From Alphaproteobacteria bacterium (GTDB taxonomy: Bacteria; Pseudomonadota; Alphaproteobacteria; Micavibrionales; UBA2020): a stretch of DNA of 13,885 nucleotides. The translations under genes and the position numbers were made by a program. The stretch spans positions 1-13,885 of the forward strand of contig JAQSWE010000057.1 of assembly GCA_029266795.1 (NCBI GenBank). The letters are read 5' to 3'. The notes below the pieces were generated by a model that was given only the letters and a program-made list of their open reading frames with translations, was not told the DNA's origin and searched no databases. How positions within the stretch are numbered: the stretch's first letter is position 1; each line of letters starts with the position of its first letter. Shown in pieces: positions 7,478-13,217 of this stretch.

Positions 7478-8838
7478 GACGCCTTCTTTGCCGTTTGTTG
7501 CGAAACAGCAAGGAATTTTTCCAGCCAATGGATGTTGAACTCTCCCTTGCGGAAATCGGGCTGCGCCAGAATCAGCTGCTGCAGGGGGATGTTCGTCTGG
7601 ATGCCTTCGATGACCGTTTCGCCAAGAGCGCGTTCCATGCGCTTCATCGCCTCTTCGCGCGTCTGCGCATGGACGATCAGCTTGGCAACAAGGCTGTCAT
7701 AGGTTGGCGGCACCGAATATCCGTCATAGATCGCGGAATCGACGCGCACGCCCAAGCCGCCGGGGGCGTGGTAACGCGTGATCTTGCCTGGTGAGGGCAC
7801 GAAGGTTTCCGGATGTTCGGCATTGATGCGCGCTTCGAAGGCCCAGCCGTTAAACTTGATGTCTTCCTGTTTGTAGGACAGCGGCAGGCCTGCAGCGACG
7901 CGGATCTGTTCGCGCACGAGGTCGACGCCGGTGATCATCTCGGTGATCGGGTGTTCCACCTGCAGGCGGGTGTTCATTTCCATGAAATAGAATTTGCCGT
8001 CCTCGAACAGCATTTCAATGGTGCCGACGCCGCGATAGCCCATCTTCTTGACCACGCCCGCCGCCAGCTCGCCCGCAAATTTGCGCTGTTCCGGCGTGAG
8101 GCCGGGGGAGGGGCATTCTTCCAGAACTTTCTGGTGGCGGCGCTGGATAGAGCAGTCGCGCTCGCCCAGGTGGATCGCGTTGCCATGGGTGTCGCCGATC
8201 AGCTGTATCTCGATATGGCGCGGCGCTGTCAGGTATTTCTCCATATACAGGTCGCCGTTATTGAAGGCATTCTTCGCCTCGGTCGATGCCATGGAATAGG
8301 CGGATTTGAAATCATCTTCGCCATGCGCGACTTTCATGCCCTTGCCGCCGCCGCCCGCAACTGCCTTCAGCAATACGGGGAAGCCGATTTTCTTGGCGAG
8401 TTCGAGGCCTTCCTCGGGGCTTTTCAGGATGCCGTCGGAGCCGGGAACGACTGGCAGTCCCAGCGCCTTCACGGTGTCTTTCGCAACAGCCTTGTCACCC
8501 ATCTTGGCGATATGCTCGGGCGTCGGGCCGATGAAGGTGAAGCCATGCTCTTCGACCATGCGGGCGAATTGCTCGTTTTCCGACAGGAAGCCGATGCCGG
8601 GATGGACGGCGTCTGCACCCGTGACTGTGGCAGCTGAGAGGATGGCTGGGATGTTGAGGTAGCTCTGGCGCGACGGGGGCGGGCCTATGCAGACGGATTC
8701 ATCCGCCATGCGCACAGCCATGCCGTTTGCATCTGCAGTCGAATGGACGACAACGCTCGCGATGCCCATTTCCTTGCAGGCGCGCACGATGCGGAGCGCG
8801 ATTTCGCCGCGGTTGGCGATCAGGATTTTTTTGAACAT
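7474..8838 (-). CDS. accC: Acetyl-CoA carboxylase, biotin carboxylase subunit
   Basis: A 454-aa ATP-grasp enzyme that carboxylates the biotin of AccB with bicarbonate and ATP, the first half-reaction of malonyl-CoA synthesis. It opens with FKKILIANRGEIALRIVRAC. It has Lys116, Lys158 (FPVLLKAVAGGGGKGMKV, glycine loop 162-165), His235, Glu275 and Glu287 in FMEMNTRLQVEHPITE, catalytic Arg291 and Arg337 (FEARINAE). These equal the E. coli K116, K159, H236, E276, E288, R292 and R338. Length is normal for bacterial AccC. The ATG follows AGGTGA. It lies 18 nt downstream of accB, the usual partner, and overlaps the following yceI gene by 4 nt. The enzyme should form AccABCD with AccA and AccD encoded elsewhere. 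Confidence 0.99.
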   Translation of the reverse strand: MFKKILIANRGEIALRIVRACKEMGIASVVVHSTADANGMAVRMADESVCIGPPPSRQSYLNIPAILSAATVTGADAVHPGIGFLSENEQFARMVEEHGFTFIGPTPEHIAKMGDKAVAKDTVKALGLPVVPGSDGILKSPEEGLELAKKIGFPVLLKAVAGGGGKGMKVAHGEDDFKSAYSMASTEAKNAFNNGDLYMEKYLTAPRHIEIQLIGDTHGNAIHLGERDCSIQRRHQKVLEECPSPGLTPEQRKFAGELAAGVVKKMGYRGVGTIEMLFEDGKFYFMEMNTRLQVEHPITEMITGVDLVREQIRVAAGLPLSYKQEDIKFNGWAFEARINAEHPETFVPSPGKITRYHAPGGLGVRVDSAIYDGYSVPPTYDSLVAKLIVHAQTREEAMKRMERALGETVIEGIQTNIPLQQLILAQPDFRKGEFNIHWLEKFLAVSQQTAKKAS

Positions 8839-8856
8839 GATGTCACCTGTTGAAGG

Positions 8857-9351
8857 TTACTCGATGATGACCAGTACCTGGCCGAATTCGACCGGTTGCG
8901 CGTCGTCGATCAGGACGTCGGTGACGGTGCCGCCCTTGTCCGCCTTGATCGGGTTCATGACTTTCATGGCTTCAATAATGCAGATTGTGTCACCCGCCTT
9001 GATCTTCGCGCCTTTCGACACGAAACGGGGCGCGCCCGGCTCCGACTGCAGGTAAACGGTGCCGACCATTGGCGACTTCACTGCGCCGGGATGGTTGTCG
9101 GGGGAGAGGGCGGAGACGGATGCTGCAGGTGCCGCAAGCGCAGGCGCCGCAGGGGCATAGCCGCCGGCGGGTGCCGCTGCATAGCTGACATTCACGGATT
9201 TGCTCACGCGCAGGCTCTTGTCGCCTTCGGTGATCTCGATCTCGGTCAGGCCGGTTTCGTTCAGCAGGCCTGCCAGTTTCTTGATCGCGTCGTGGTCGAT
9301 CGTCATGGGGGGCATGGGTTCGTTCCTCTCCAGTTTTTTTGTATTTGCCAT
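8857..9351 (-). CDS. accB: Acetyl-CoA carboxylase, biotin carboxyl carrier protein
   Basis: A 164-aa BCCP. An N-terminal helical domain (about 13-55) is joined by an Ala/Pro/Gly linker (58-80) to a biotinyl domain (about 90-164). The biotinylation motif is IIEAMKVMNPI, with Lys130 as the biotin site. It also has KSPMVGTVYLQSEPGAPRFV, including the bacterial thumb-like insertion region, and a terminal VEFGQVLVIIE. It carries carboxybiotin between AccC and AccAD. The ATG at 9349-9351 lies 6 nt after the aroQ stop and has AAGGA upstream. A second ATG at codon 13 (9313-9315) has a good GAGAGGA and would also leave an intact domain, so the exact start is not settled. The order aroQ-accB-accC is common in proteobacteria. 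Confidence 0.98.
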   Translation of the reverse strand: MANTKKLERNEPMPPMTIDHDAIKKLAGLLNETGLTEIEITEGDKSLRVSKSVNVSYAAAPAGGYAPAAPALAAPAASVSALSPDNHPGAVKSPMVGTVYLQSEPGAPRFVSKGAKIKAGDTICIIEAMKVMNPIKADKGGTVTDVLIDDAQPVEFGQVLVIIE

Positions 9352-9357
9352 GTCTTG

Positions 9358-9813
9358 TTATCCTTCGTCGTCAAGCAGGGAGCGCAGGGCGTTCAGCGCC
9401 AGTATATATCCGTGCCCGCCGAAGCCGCAGATCGTGCCTTTGGCGACAGGTGAGATATATGAGTGATGGCGGAACGCCTCCCGCGCCTGCGGGTTGCTGA
9501 GATGTACCTCGATTACGGGTATCTCGAGAGTTTTGATCGCGTCGTGGATTGCGATGGAAGTATGCGTGTAAGCGCCGGCATTAATGACAAGGCCTGAAAA
9601 CGCGCCGCGCGCCTGCTGGATGAAGGTCACCAGCTCGCCCTCGCTGTTGCTCTGGCGGAAATCGATGGTGAAGCCCAGCTCGCCCGCATATTCCTCGCTG
9701 TCGTTCGCGATGTCGGTCAGGGTCTGGATGCCGTAGATTTCGGGTTCGCGGCTGCCCAGCATGTTCAAGTTGGGACCGTTCAAAATCAGAATGTTATGGC
9801 GCTGTTTTGGCAA
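9358..9813 (-). CDS. aroQ: Type II 3-dehydroquinate dehydratase, probable TTG start
   Basis: A 151-aa enzyme converting 3-dehydroquinate to 3-dehydroshikimate in the shikimate pathway; type II enzymes act as dodecamers. Motifs are ILILNGPNLNMLGSREPEIYG, with catalytic Arg22 and Tyr27, VINAGAYTHTS (Asn78, His84), IEVHLSNPQAREAF (Glu102, His104) and SPVAKGTICGFGGHGY. The family normally begins a few residues before the LNGPNLN block and no ATG exists there. I chose the TTG at 9811-9813 because GAGGA lies 5 nt upstream (9819-9823) and gives family length. An upstream TTG (9844-9846) would add 11 residues without a good ribosome binding site. It heads the aroQ-accB-accC-yceI-b561-yceI transcript. 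Confidence 0.96.
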   Translation of the reverse strand: MPKQRHNILILNGPNLNMLGSREPEIYGIQTLTDIANDSEEYAGELGFTIDFRQSNSEGELVTFIQQARGAFSGLVINAGAYTHTSIAIHDAIKTLEIPVIEVHLSNPQAREAFRHHSYISPVAKGTICGFGGHGYILALNALRSLLDDEG

Positions 9814-9907
9814 GCCAATCCTCGTTCGCGGTGATGCCGATATCAAGCGGCGACTATATAACGCCCAGATTATGGCCGCGAGTCGAAATTTGATTTCCGT
9901 AACATAT

Positions 9908-9932
9908 GGAACTTGTCACTCGGTCAACTGTT
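9908..9932 (+). promoter_or_regulatory. Candidate EcfG-like (general stress) promoter
   Basis: GGAAC at 9908-9912, 16 nt, then TGTT at 9929-9932, resembles the alphaproteobacterial EcfG pattern GGAAC-N16-18-CGTT with one mismatch. It lies about 40 nt before the ATG of the secreted protein at 9971. A TTGACC on the opposite strand (complement of 9922-9927) could be the -35 of a promoter for aroQ. Both readings come from short matches and are weak. Confidence 0.3.
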
Positions 9933-9970
9933 TGGCAATTAGGACTTAATGGTGGTGAAGGAATAATCCC

Positions 9971-10378
9971 ATGAAAAACTTCAGTTTTTCGCTTTCTTTG
10001 ATGGCCTTGTGCGCCGGTGCGGCGATGATATCGCCGGCTCACGCCCAACAGACCTATGAACAGTCAACCTACACCATCCCCGAGAATGGTCGCGCTTCCT
10101 TGCGTGCCTTTATCGAAGACGAACGCGATCGCGCCTGCGATGCAGCGGAAAACGGCAGTCCCAAAACCTGCGTGACGCCGGAGCAACAGGTCAATATCAT
10201 CCAGCCCGGCGGTATTCTTCCCCCTGAAGTGAATATCGTGCCCGTTCCGGATACGATTACCGGCCGCATGCCTGACGCGCCGAACCTCACCAAATATGTC
10301 TATGCAGCCAGCAACGTATACCTGATCGATATCAACACGCGCCGCGTGATTGATGTGGTGACGCTGCCGGCGCCCTAA
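9971..10378 (+). CDS. Small secreted DUF1236-like protein
   Basis: A 135-aa exported protein. A signal peptide of 25 residues ends SPAHA, with cleavage before Gln26. The mature protein is short, with Cys56 and Cys67, a proline-rich middle (IIQPGGILPPEVNIVPVPDT) and a C-terminal strand block, YVYAASNVYLIDINTRRVID (109-128). That block resembles the C-terminus of DUF1236-type proteins and is about half identical over 24 residues to the end of the secreted protein at 3496-3948, although the CPPG module is absent here. Function is unknown; it is probably periplasmic. The ATG has GAAGGA about 9 nt upstream. It is transcribed divergently from aroQ and ends 1 nt before the stop of the convergent oxygenase gene. 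A possible EcfG-like promoter is noted upstream. Confidence 0.75.
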   Translation: MKNFSFSLSLMALCAGAAMISPAHAQQTYEQSTYTIPENGRASLRAFIEDERDRACDAAENGSPKTCVTPEQQVNIIQPGGILPPEVNIVPVPDTITGRMPDAPNLTKYVYAASNVYLIDINTRRVIDVVTLPAP

Positions 10379-10379
10379 A

Positions 10380-11396
10380 TCATCCTGTCGAGATATTGAC
10401 GGATAAGGATTTGTCTTCCAGAAATTGCTGGTTTTCCGCGCGAATTTTCGCAGCCGCCTCGTCATAGAGGAAGGGCAGGAAAGCGTACCGCTTTCCTTTC
10501 GTGACTGGGGTCACGGCGTGCAGCAGCGCGCAGGAAAACACGACCGCGCCGCCGGGTGGCGGCTTGAAGGTGCGGGGGCCGTATTCAGGAAAGTTCAATT
10601 CCCCGCCTTCGAAATCATTATTCAGGTTGATCGTCACGGCAAAGCGGCGATGCGCCGTGCCCTTGGTCGTATGGTCGCGATGGGGGCGGAAGAACCCCCC
10701 ATTTGCGCCATCATAACAGGCGACGATAAACCGCTCGATGCGGGTGGCGTGGAAGAAATGCACTTTCTCGATTTCCGGCACCAGCCGCTTTTTCATGCGC
10801 GCGCGCAGTTCGCCGAGTAGCGTCTCGTCTGTCAAGACGACATCGCTGCGGCGTTTCAGCCCGTAATCAACAATGCCGACAGTCTTGCCGCCAACATCCC
10901 GCATGAAGCCGCTTTCCTGTCCGCCTTGCGCCTCTTCCGCGCCATGGTTCGGGTTGCCGTCCATGTTGATCGTTTTCATGATGCGCATGGTGGGGTCGAG
11001 CACGTACCAGACGCGGCGCGCCGAGATTCTGCCATCTGCACCGGGCGTGAAGTTCCGCGCGACAGACCCGTAAAGCCTGCTGACCGCAAGATCCGTGTCC
11101 CAGAACCAGCGTATGCCGGGCAGTTCAGTTTTCAGCACTCCGCGCTTTTCATCGCCCGGATCGACGCTGACGCCAAAGAAGGTAAGGTGGTTGTCATCGA
11201 ACAGCTGGCGGTTTTCGCGCACAATCGCGAGCGCTTCTTGCCCGCCCGCGCTGTTCGCGCTGGCAAAAAATCCCAGCACGATATAGCGGCCCGCCGCCGT
11301 ATCGAAACGGTATTCAGGATTGCTGCAGCCGCGTGCCGTAAACCACGGGGCTGGGTCGCCCGCGCCAAGGCGGATATATTCGAGCGCAGCCGACAT
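10380..11396 (-). CDS. Peroxiredoxin-like domain fused to 2OG-Fe(II) oxygenase (prolyl-4-hydroxylase-like)
   Basis: A 338-aa two-domain protein. Residues about 10-165 have the thioredoxin-like pattern of AhpC/TSA peroxiredoxins: GDPAPWFTARG, GRYIVLGFFASANSAGGQEA, FFGVSVDP, WYVLDPTMRIM. However, the PxxxS/TxxC peroxidatic motif reads AxxxSxxG (Ala45, Ser49, Gly52), so the catalytic Cys is missing. The only cysteines are C24, C227 and C289. Residues about 190-315 form a P4Hc-type 2OG-Fe(II) domain with FFRPHRDHT (His239, Asp241), FEGGELNFPEYG, distal His293 (ALLHAVTPV) and a 2-oxoglutarate-binding Arg303 (KGKRYAFLPF). It should be an iron- and 2OG-dependent hydroxylase of unknown substrate, possibly a protein side chain. 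No signal peptide is visible, so it is cytosolic. Its ATG overlaps the stop of the preceding small gene as TAATG, so translation is coupled. Confidence 0.85.
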   Translation of the reverse strand: MSAALEYIRLGAGDPAPWFTARGCSNPEYRFDTAAGRYIVLGFFASANSAGGQEALAIVRENRQLFDDNHLTFFGVSVDPGDEKRGVLKTELPGIRWFWDTDLAVSRLYGSVARNFTPGADGRISARRVWYVLDPTMRIMKTINMDGNPNHGAEEAQGGQESGFMRDVGGKTVGIVDYGLKRRSDVVLTDETLLGELRARMKKRLVPEIEKVHFFHATRIERFIVACYDGANGGFFRPHRDHTTKGTAHRRFAVTINLNNDFEGGELNFPEYGPRTFKPPPGGAVVFSCALLHAVTPVTKGKRYAFLPFLYDEAAAKIRAENQQFLEDKSLSVNISTG

Positions 11397-11599
11397 TACG
11401 CGCCGGGGGTCTTCGGCGTGTCGCCGTCTTTCTTGCGCTTGTCGCGGCCGATGGTCGCGAGCTTGTCCTCGATCGCGTTCACGATCTTGACCTTGCCGCC
11501 TTCCAGCTTGTCATCCAGCGCCGTGACTTTTTCGACGGCGGTTGTGAAAGCTTGCCCTGCCAGTTTTTTGCCGTCTTTCAGTTTCTGTTTCCAGTCCAT
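11396..11599 (-). CDS. Small charged helical protein (67 aa), unrecognised
   Basis: A 67-aa lysine/aspartate-rich protein starting MDWKQKLKDGKKLAGQAFTT and ending in a hydrophilic, Lys/Pro tail. It has no Cys, no signal peptide and no membrane segment, and is probably mostly alpha-helical. I do not recognise the family. The gene is supported by a strong AAGGAG ribosome binding site 6 nt before the ATG, by a plausible TTGACG-N17-TACCCT promoter, and by its 1-nt TAATG overlap with the downstream oxygenase gene. The coupling suggests the two products work together, for example as regulator, scaffold or substrate of the oxygenase. That is inference. It vaguely resembles in composition the larger Ala/Lys-rich protein at 11791-12201, but I see no clear sequence match. 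Confidence 0.72.
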   Translation of the reverse strand: MDWKQKLKDGKKLAGQAFTTAVEKVTALDDKLEGGKVKIVNAIEDKLATIGRDKRKKDGDTPKTPGA

Positions 11600-11635
11600 C
11601 GCGCGCTCCTTAAAACATGTGAATTTCCTGCGGAA

Positions 11636-11664
11636 AGGGTACGAAACGAGGGGCGTCCCGTCAA
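11636..11664 (-). promoter_or_regulatory. Putative promoter for the 67-aa protein / oxygenase pair
   Basis: On the minus strand TTGACG (11664-11659), 17 nt, TACCCT (11641-11636) lies about 37 nt before the ATG. The -35 is good and the -10 is weak. It lies just after the terminator of the upstream gene. Confidence 0.4.
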
Positions 11665-11672
11665 GTTTCGTA
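11640..11672. repeat. 8-bp inverted repeat flanking the putative promoter
   Basis: TACGAAAC (11640-11647) and GTTTCGTA (11665-11672) are perfect inverted arms around 17 nt. One arm touches the -10 and the other abuts the -35, so a repressor or activator site is conceivable. The right arm also overlaps the end of the upstream terminator's T-tract. Confidence 0.45.
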
Positions 11673-11705
11673 AAAAAAGGGCTGCCTCTTGCGAAGCAGC
11701 CCTTT
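11672..11705 (-). terminator. Intrinsic terminator of the Ala/Lys-rich protein gene
   Basis: A perfect 10-bp stem, AAAGGGCTGC / GCAGCCCTTT (11696-11705 and 11676-11685), encloses a 10-nt loop. On the minus strand it runs into a T-tract (complement of 11672-11678). It sits 38 nt beyond the second in-frame stop (11743-11745) and before the promoter of the 67-aa gene, so it ends the upstream transcript. Confidence 0.88.
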
Positions 11706-11742
11706 AGGGAAGATAGAGAGTGTGAATCCCTATTTTATCGAG

Positions 11743-11790
11743 TTATTTAGGAGCCTTGGGGGCTGCGGGTTTCTTTTTCGCAGCGGGCTT
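11743..11790 (-). other. In-frame continuation beyond the amber stop
   Basis: Directly after the TAG (complement of 11791-11793) the same frame continues for 15 codons, KPAAKKKPAAPKAPK, then TAA at 11743-11745. The composition is the same Lys/Pro/Ala as the tail before the TAG. This is probably former coding sequence of the gene at 11791-12201. It is either cut off by a nonsense change (AAG to TAG would be one base) or occasionally read through. Confidence 0.65.
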
Positions 11791-12201
11791 CTACGCAGCA
11801 GCTTTCGGCGCGGCGGGTTTTTTAGCGGCTTTGGCTGCCTTCGGCGCTGCTGCTTTTTCTTCTTTCGCAGCGGGAGCGGCGGCGGCAGGCGCTTCTTCCT
11901 GTTTCGGTGCCTGGAATGCGGGCTTGTCGAGCGTGGTGGTCGGCTGGACTTTTTGCTGCGCGCGCGGGTTGAATTGCTGTTCGAGGTCGTTCAGCAGCAG
12001 GTCTACGGTCGCGACAACGCCGGACACAACGTCTTCCAGTTGTTCGCGTTTCGTGTTGATGACGGTTGCGGCTTGGTTTGCTTTTTCGTCCAGCTTGCGG
12101 CCGACTTGCTCGCGCTTGGTTTGCAGGGCGTCGAGGCCGGTGGTCAGCGCTTCTTCAGCGACAGCTGCGGCGATTTTCGCGAAATCTTTAAAAATGCTCA
12201 T
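11791..12201 (-). CDS. Ala/Lys/Pro-rich helical protein, phasin- or histone-H1-like in composition, tail cut by TAG
   Basis: A 136-aa protein. Residues 1-80 are predicted amphipathic helix with two TKREQ repeats (28-32 and 50-54). Residues 81-103 are a Gln/Pro-rich link. From 104 on it is an Ala/Lys/Pro tail (AAKAAKKPAAPKAAA) of the kind found on phasin-like and histone H1-like bacterial proteins. I do not recognise a specific family, and the composition is only suggestive of binding to polymer granules, DNA or membranes. The ATG follows GAGGA by 8 nt. A strong promoter with an AT-rich upstream region, a hairpin leader and a clean terminator suggest high, monocistronic expression. The frame continues 15 codons of the same tail after the TAG stop, so the natural product may be 152 aa. 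Confidence 0.8.
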   Translation of the reverse strand: MSIFKDFAKIAAAVAEEALTTGLDALQTKREQVGRKLDEKANQAATVINTKREQLEDVVSGVVATVDLLLNDLEQQFNPRAQQKVQPTTTLDKPAFQAPKQEEAPAAAAPAAKEEKAAAPKAAKAAKKPAAPKAAA

Positions 12202-12240
12202 TTTGGTTTTCCTCTATATGTGCTGTTTTTTGAAAGGGGT

Positions 12241-12258
12241 CCGGCGGTTTGCCGCCGG
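12241..12258 (-). promoter_or_regulatory. GC-rich hairpin in the leader of the Ala/Lys-rich gene
   Basis: CCGGCGG and CCGCCGG are perfect 7-bp arms around a 4-nt loop, inside a leader of roughly 120 nt between the promoter and the ATG. It may stabilise the mRNA or limit translation. No T-tract follows on the minus strand, so it is not a terminator for that direction. Confidence 0.5.
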
Positions 12259-12331
12259 TCGTGTTTTTATTGCTTCGTATGGTTTCCGTGGTGGCTAATC
12301 TTGATCGCTTCGTTGTCATAAGCGTGGAAGT

Positions 12332-12361
12332 TTAATAGCAAGCAACGCAAGGTATTGTCAA
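12332..12361 (-). promoter_or_regulatory. Strong sigma-70-type promoter for the Ala/Lys-rich gene
   Basis: On the minus strand a consensus TTGACA (12361-12356), 18 nt, then TATTAA (12337-12332). Upstream of the -35 lies a very AT-rich stretch (about 12362-12400) that could act as an UP element. It is the best-looking promoter in the window. Confidence 0.7.
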
Positions 12362-12416
12362 GATTATGTATAAATATTTTAAGATACTTATTTAAAACAA
12401 AAGGTTACGGGTTGTT

Positions 12417-13217
12417 TTACAGAAGTGAATCGACGCCTTTTGTGAAGGCATTTTCATCATAATCAACGCGCATGAAATAAAGCCCGTCGGGCGGAGCCGT
12501 TGGGCCTGCTTTTGCGCGCTCGCGGGCGTCGAGCGCCGCCTTCACGTCATCCGGCTGCCATTTGCCTTCGCCGACCAGTTTTAACGTGCCGACCATGTTG
12601 CGGATCTGGTGGTGCAGAAACGACCGCGCCTCCGCCCACAATTCCAGATGCGTGCCGAAGGCGAGCGCGGATTTGTTTTCGACGAATTCGAGCCGGTCGA
12701 GCGAACGCAGCGGCGATTTTGCCTGGCATTCGCTCGCGCGGAAACTGGTGAAGTCGTGTTCGCCCAGCAGGTGTTTCGCGGCCTTGTTCATGCGCGCCAT
12801 ATCAAGGTCGATATTCACATGCCATGCACGGCCCGCATCGATAATCGGTTCCGCGCGGCGGCCCGTGATGATTTTGTAGCAGTAATATCTTTTCCTCGCG
12901 CCGAAGCGGGCGTGGAATTCCTGGCTGACCGGCTCTGCTTTCACCACCGCGACACGGTGCGGGCGCATGTGAAAATTGATGGCGTCGCGCACAGCCTTTG
13001 CGTCGGTCTCCTTTTGAATGTCGATATGCGCGACCTGCCCCACCGCATGCACACCAGCATCGGTGCGGCCTGCCACATGCGCGGTCACGTCTTCGCCGCA
13101 GAAACCCTTCACGCCCTTTTCCAGCACAGCCTGCACCGACAGCGCGTTATCCTGACGCTGCCAGCCCGCGAAGCCCGCGCCGTCATATTCTATGGTCAGT
13201 TTCCAGCGCTGCGTCAT
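12417..13217 (-). CDS. truA: tRNA pseudouridine(38-40) synthase TruA
   Basis: A 266-aa enzyme that isomerises uridines 38-40 in the anticodon stem-loop of tRNAs. It begins MTQRWKLTIEYDGAGFAGWQ. The catalytic motif is VAGRTDAGVHAVGQVAH, with nucleophile Asp53. Other family blocks are INFHMRPHRVAV, ARFGARKRYYCYKI, HLLGEHDFTSFRA and FLHHQIRNMVGTL, and it ends near VDSLL. Length is normal. I use the ATG at 13215-13217. The frame is open further upstream, but only inside fmt and with no TruA-like sequence. The ATG overlaps the fmt stop as ATGA, so the two are probably translationally coupled. fmt-truA is a common alphaproteobacterial arrangement. No convincing terminator follows. Confidence 0.98.
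   Translation of the reverse strand: MTQRWKLTIEYDGAGFAGWQRQDNALSVQAVLEKGVKGFCGEDVTAHVAGRTDAGVHAVGQVAHIDIQKETDAKAVRDAINFHMRPHRVAVVKAEPVSQEFHARFGARKRYYCYKIITGRRAEPIIDAGRAWHVNIDLDMARMNKAAKHLLGEHDFTSFRASECQAKSPLRSLDRLEFVENKSALAFGTHLELWAEARSFLHHQIRNMVGTLKLVGEGKWQPDDVKAALDARERAKAGPTAPPDGLYFMRVDYDENAFTKGVDSLL

Noticed and set aside
7478..7528. Upstream extension of the first YceI frame
   Set aside because: It lies inside accC and would spoil the signal peptide; the ATG at 7477 has a good ribosome binding site.
7813..8637. 274-codon plus-strand frame opposite accC
   Set aside because: Complementary shadow of a highly conserved enzyme, with no domain of its own.
12241..12258. Leader hairpin read as a plus-strand terminator (a short T run follows at 12264-12268)
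   Set aside because: No plus-strand gene lies upstream that it could terminate; it fits better as a leader structure of the minus-strand gene.
12394..12418. AAAACAA/TTGTTTT inverted repeat at the end of truA as a terminator
   Set aside because: The stem is almost all A-T, overlaps the stop codon and has no T-tract after it.
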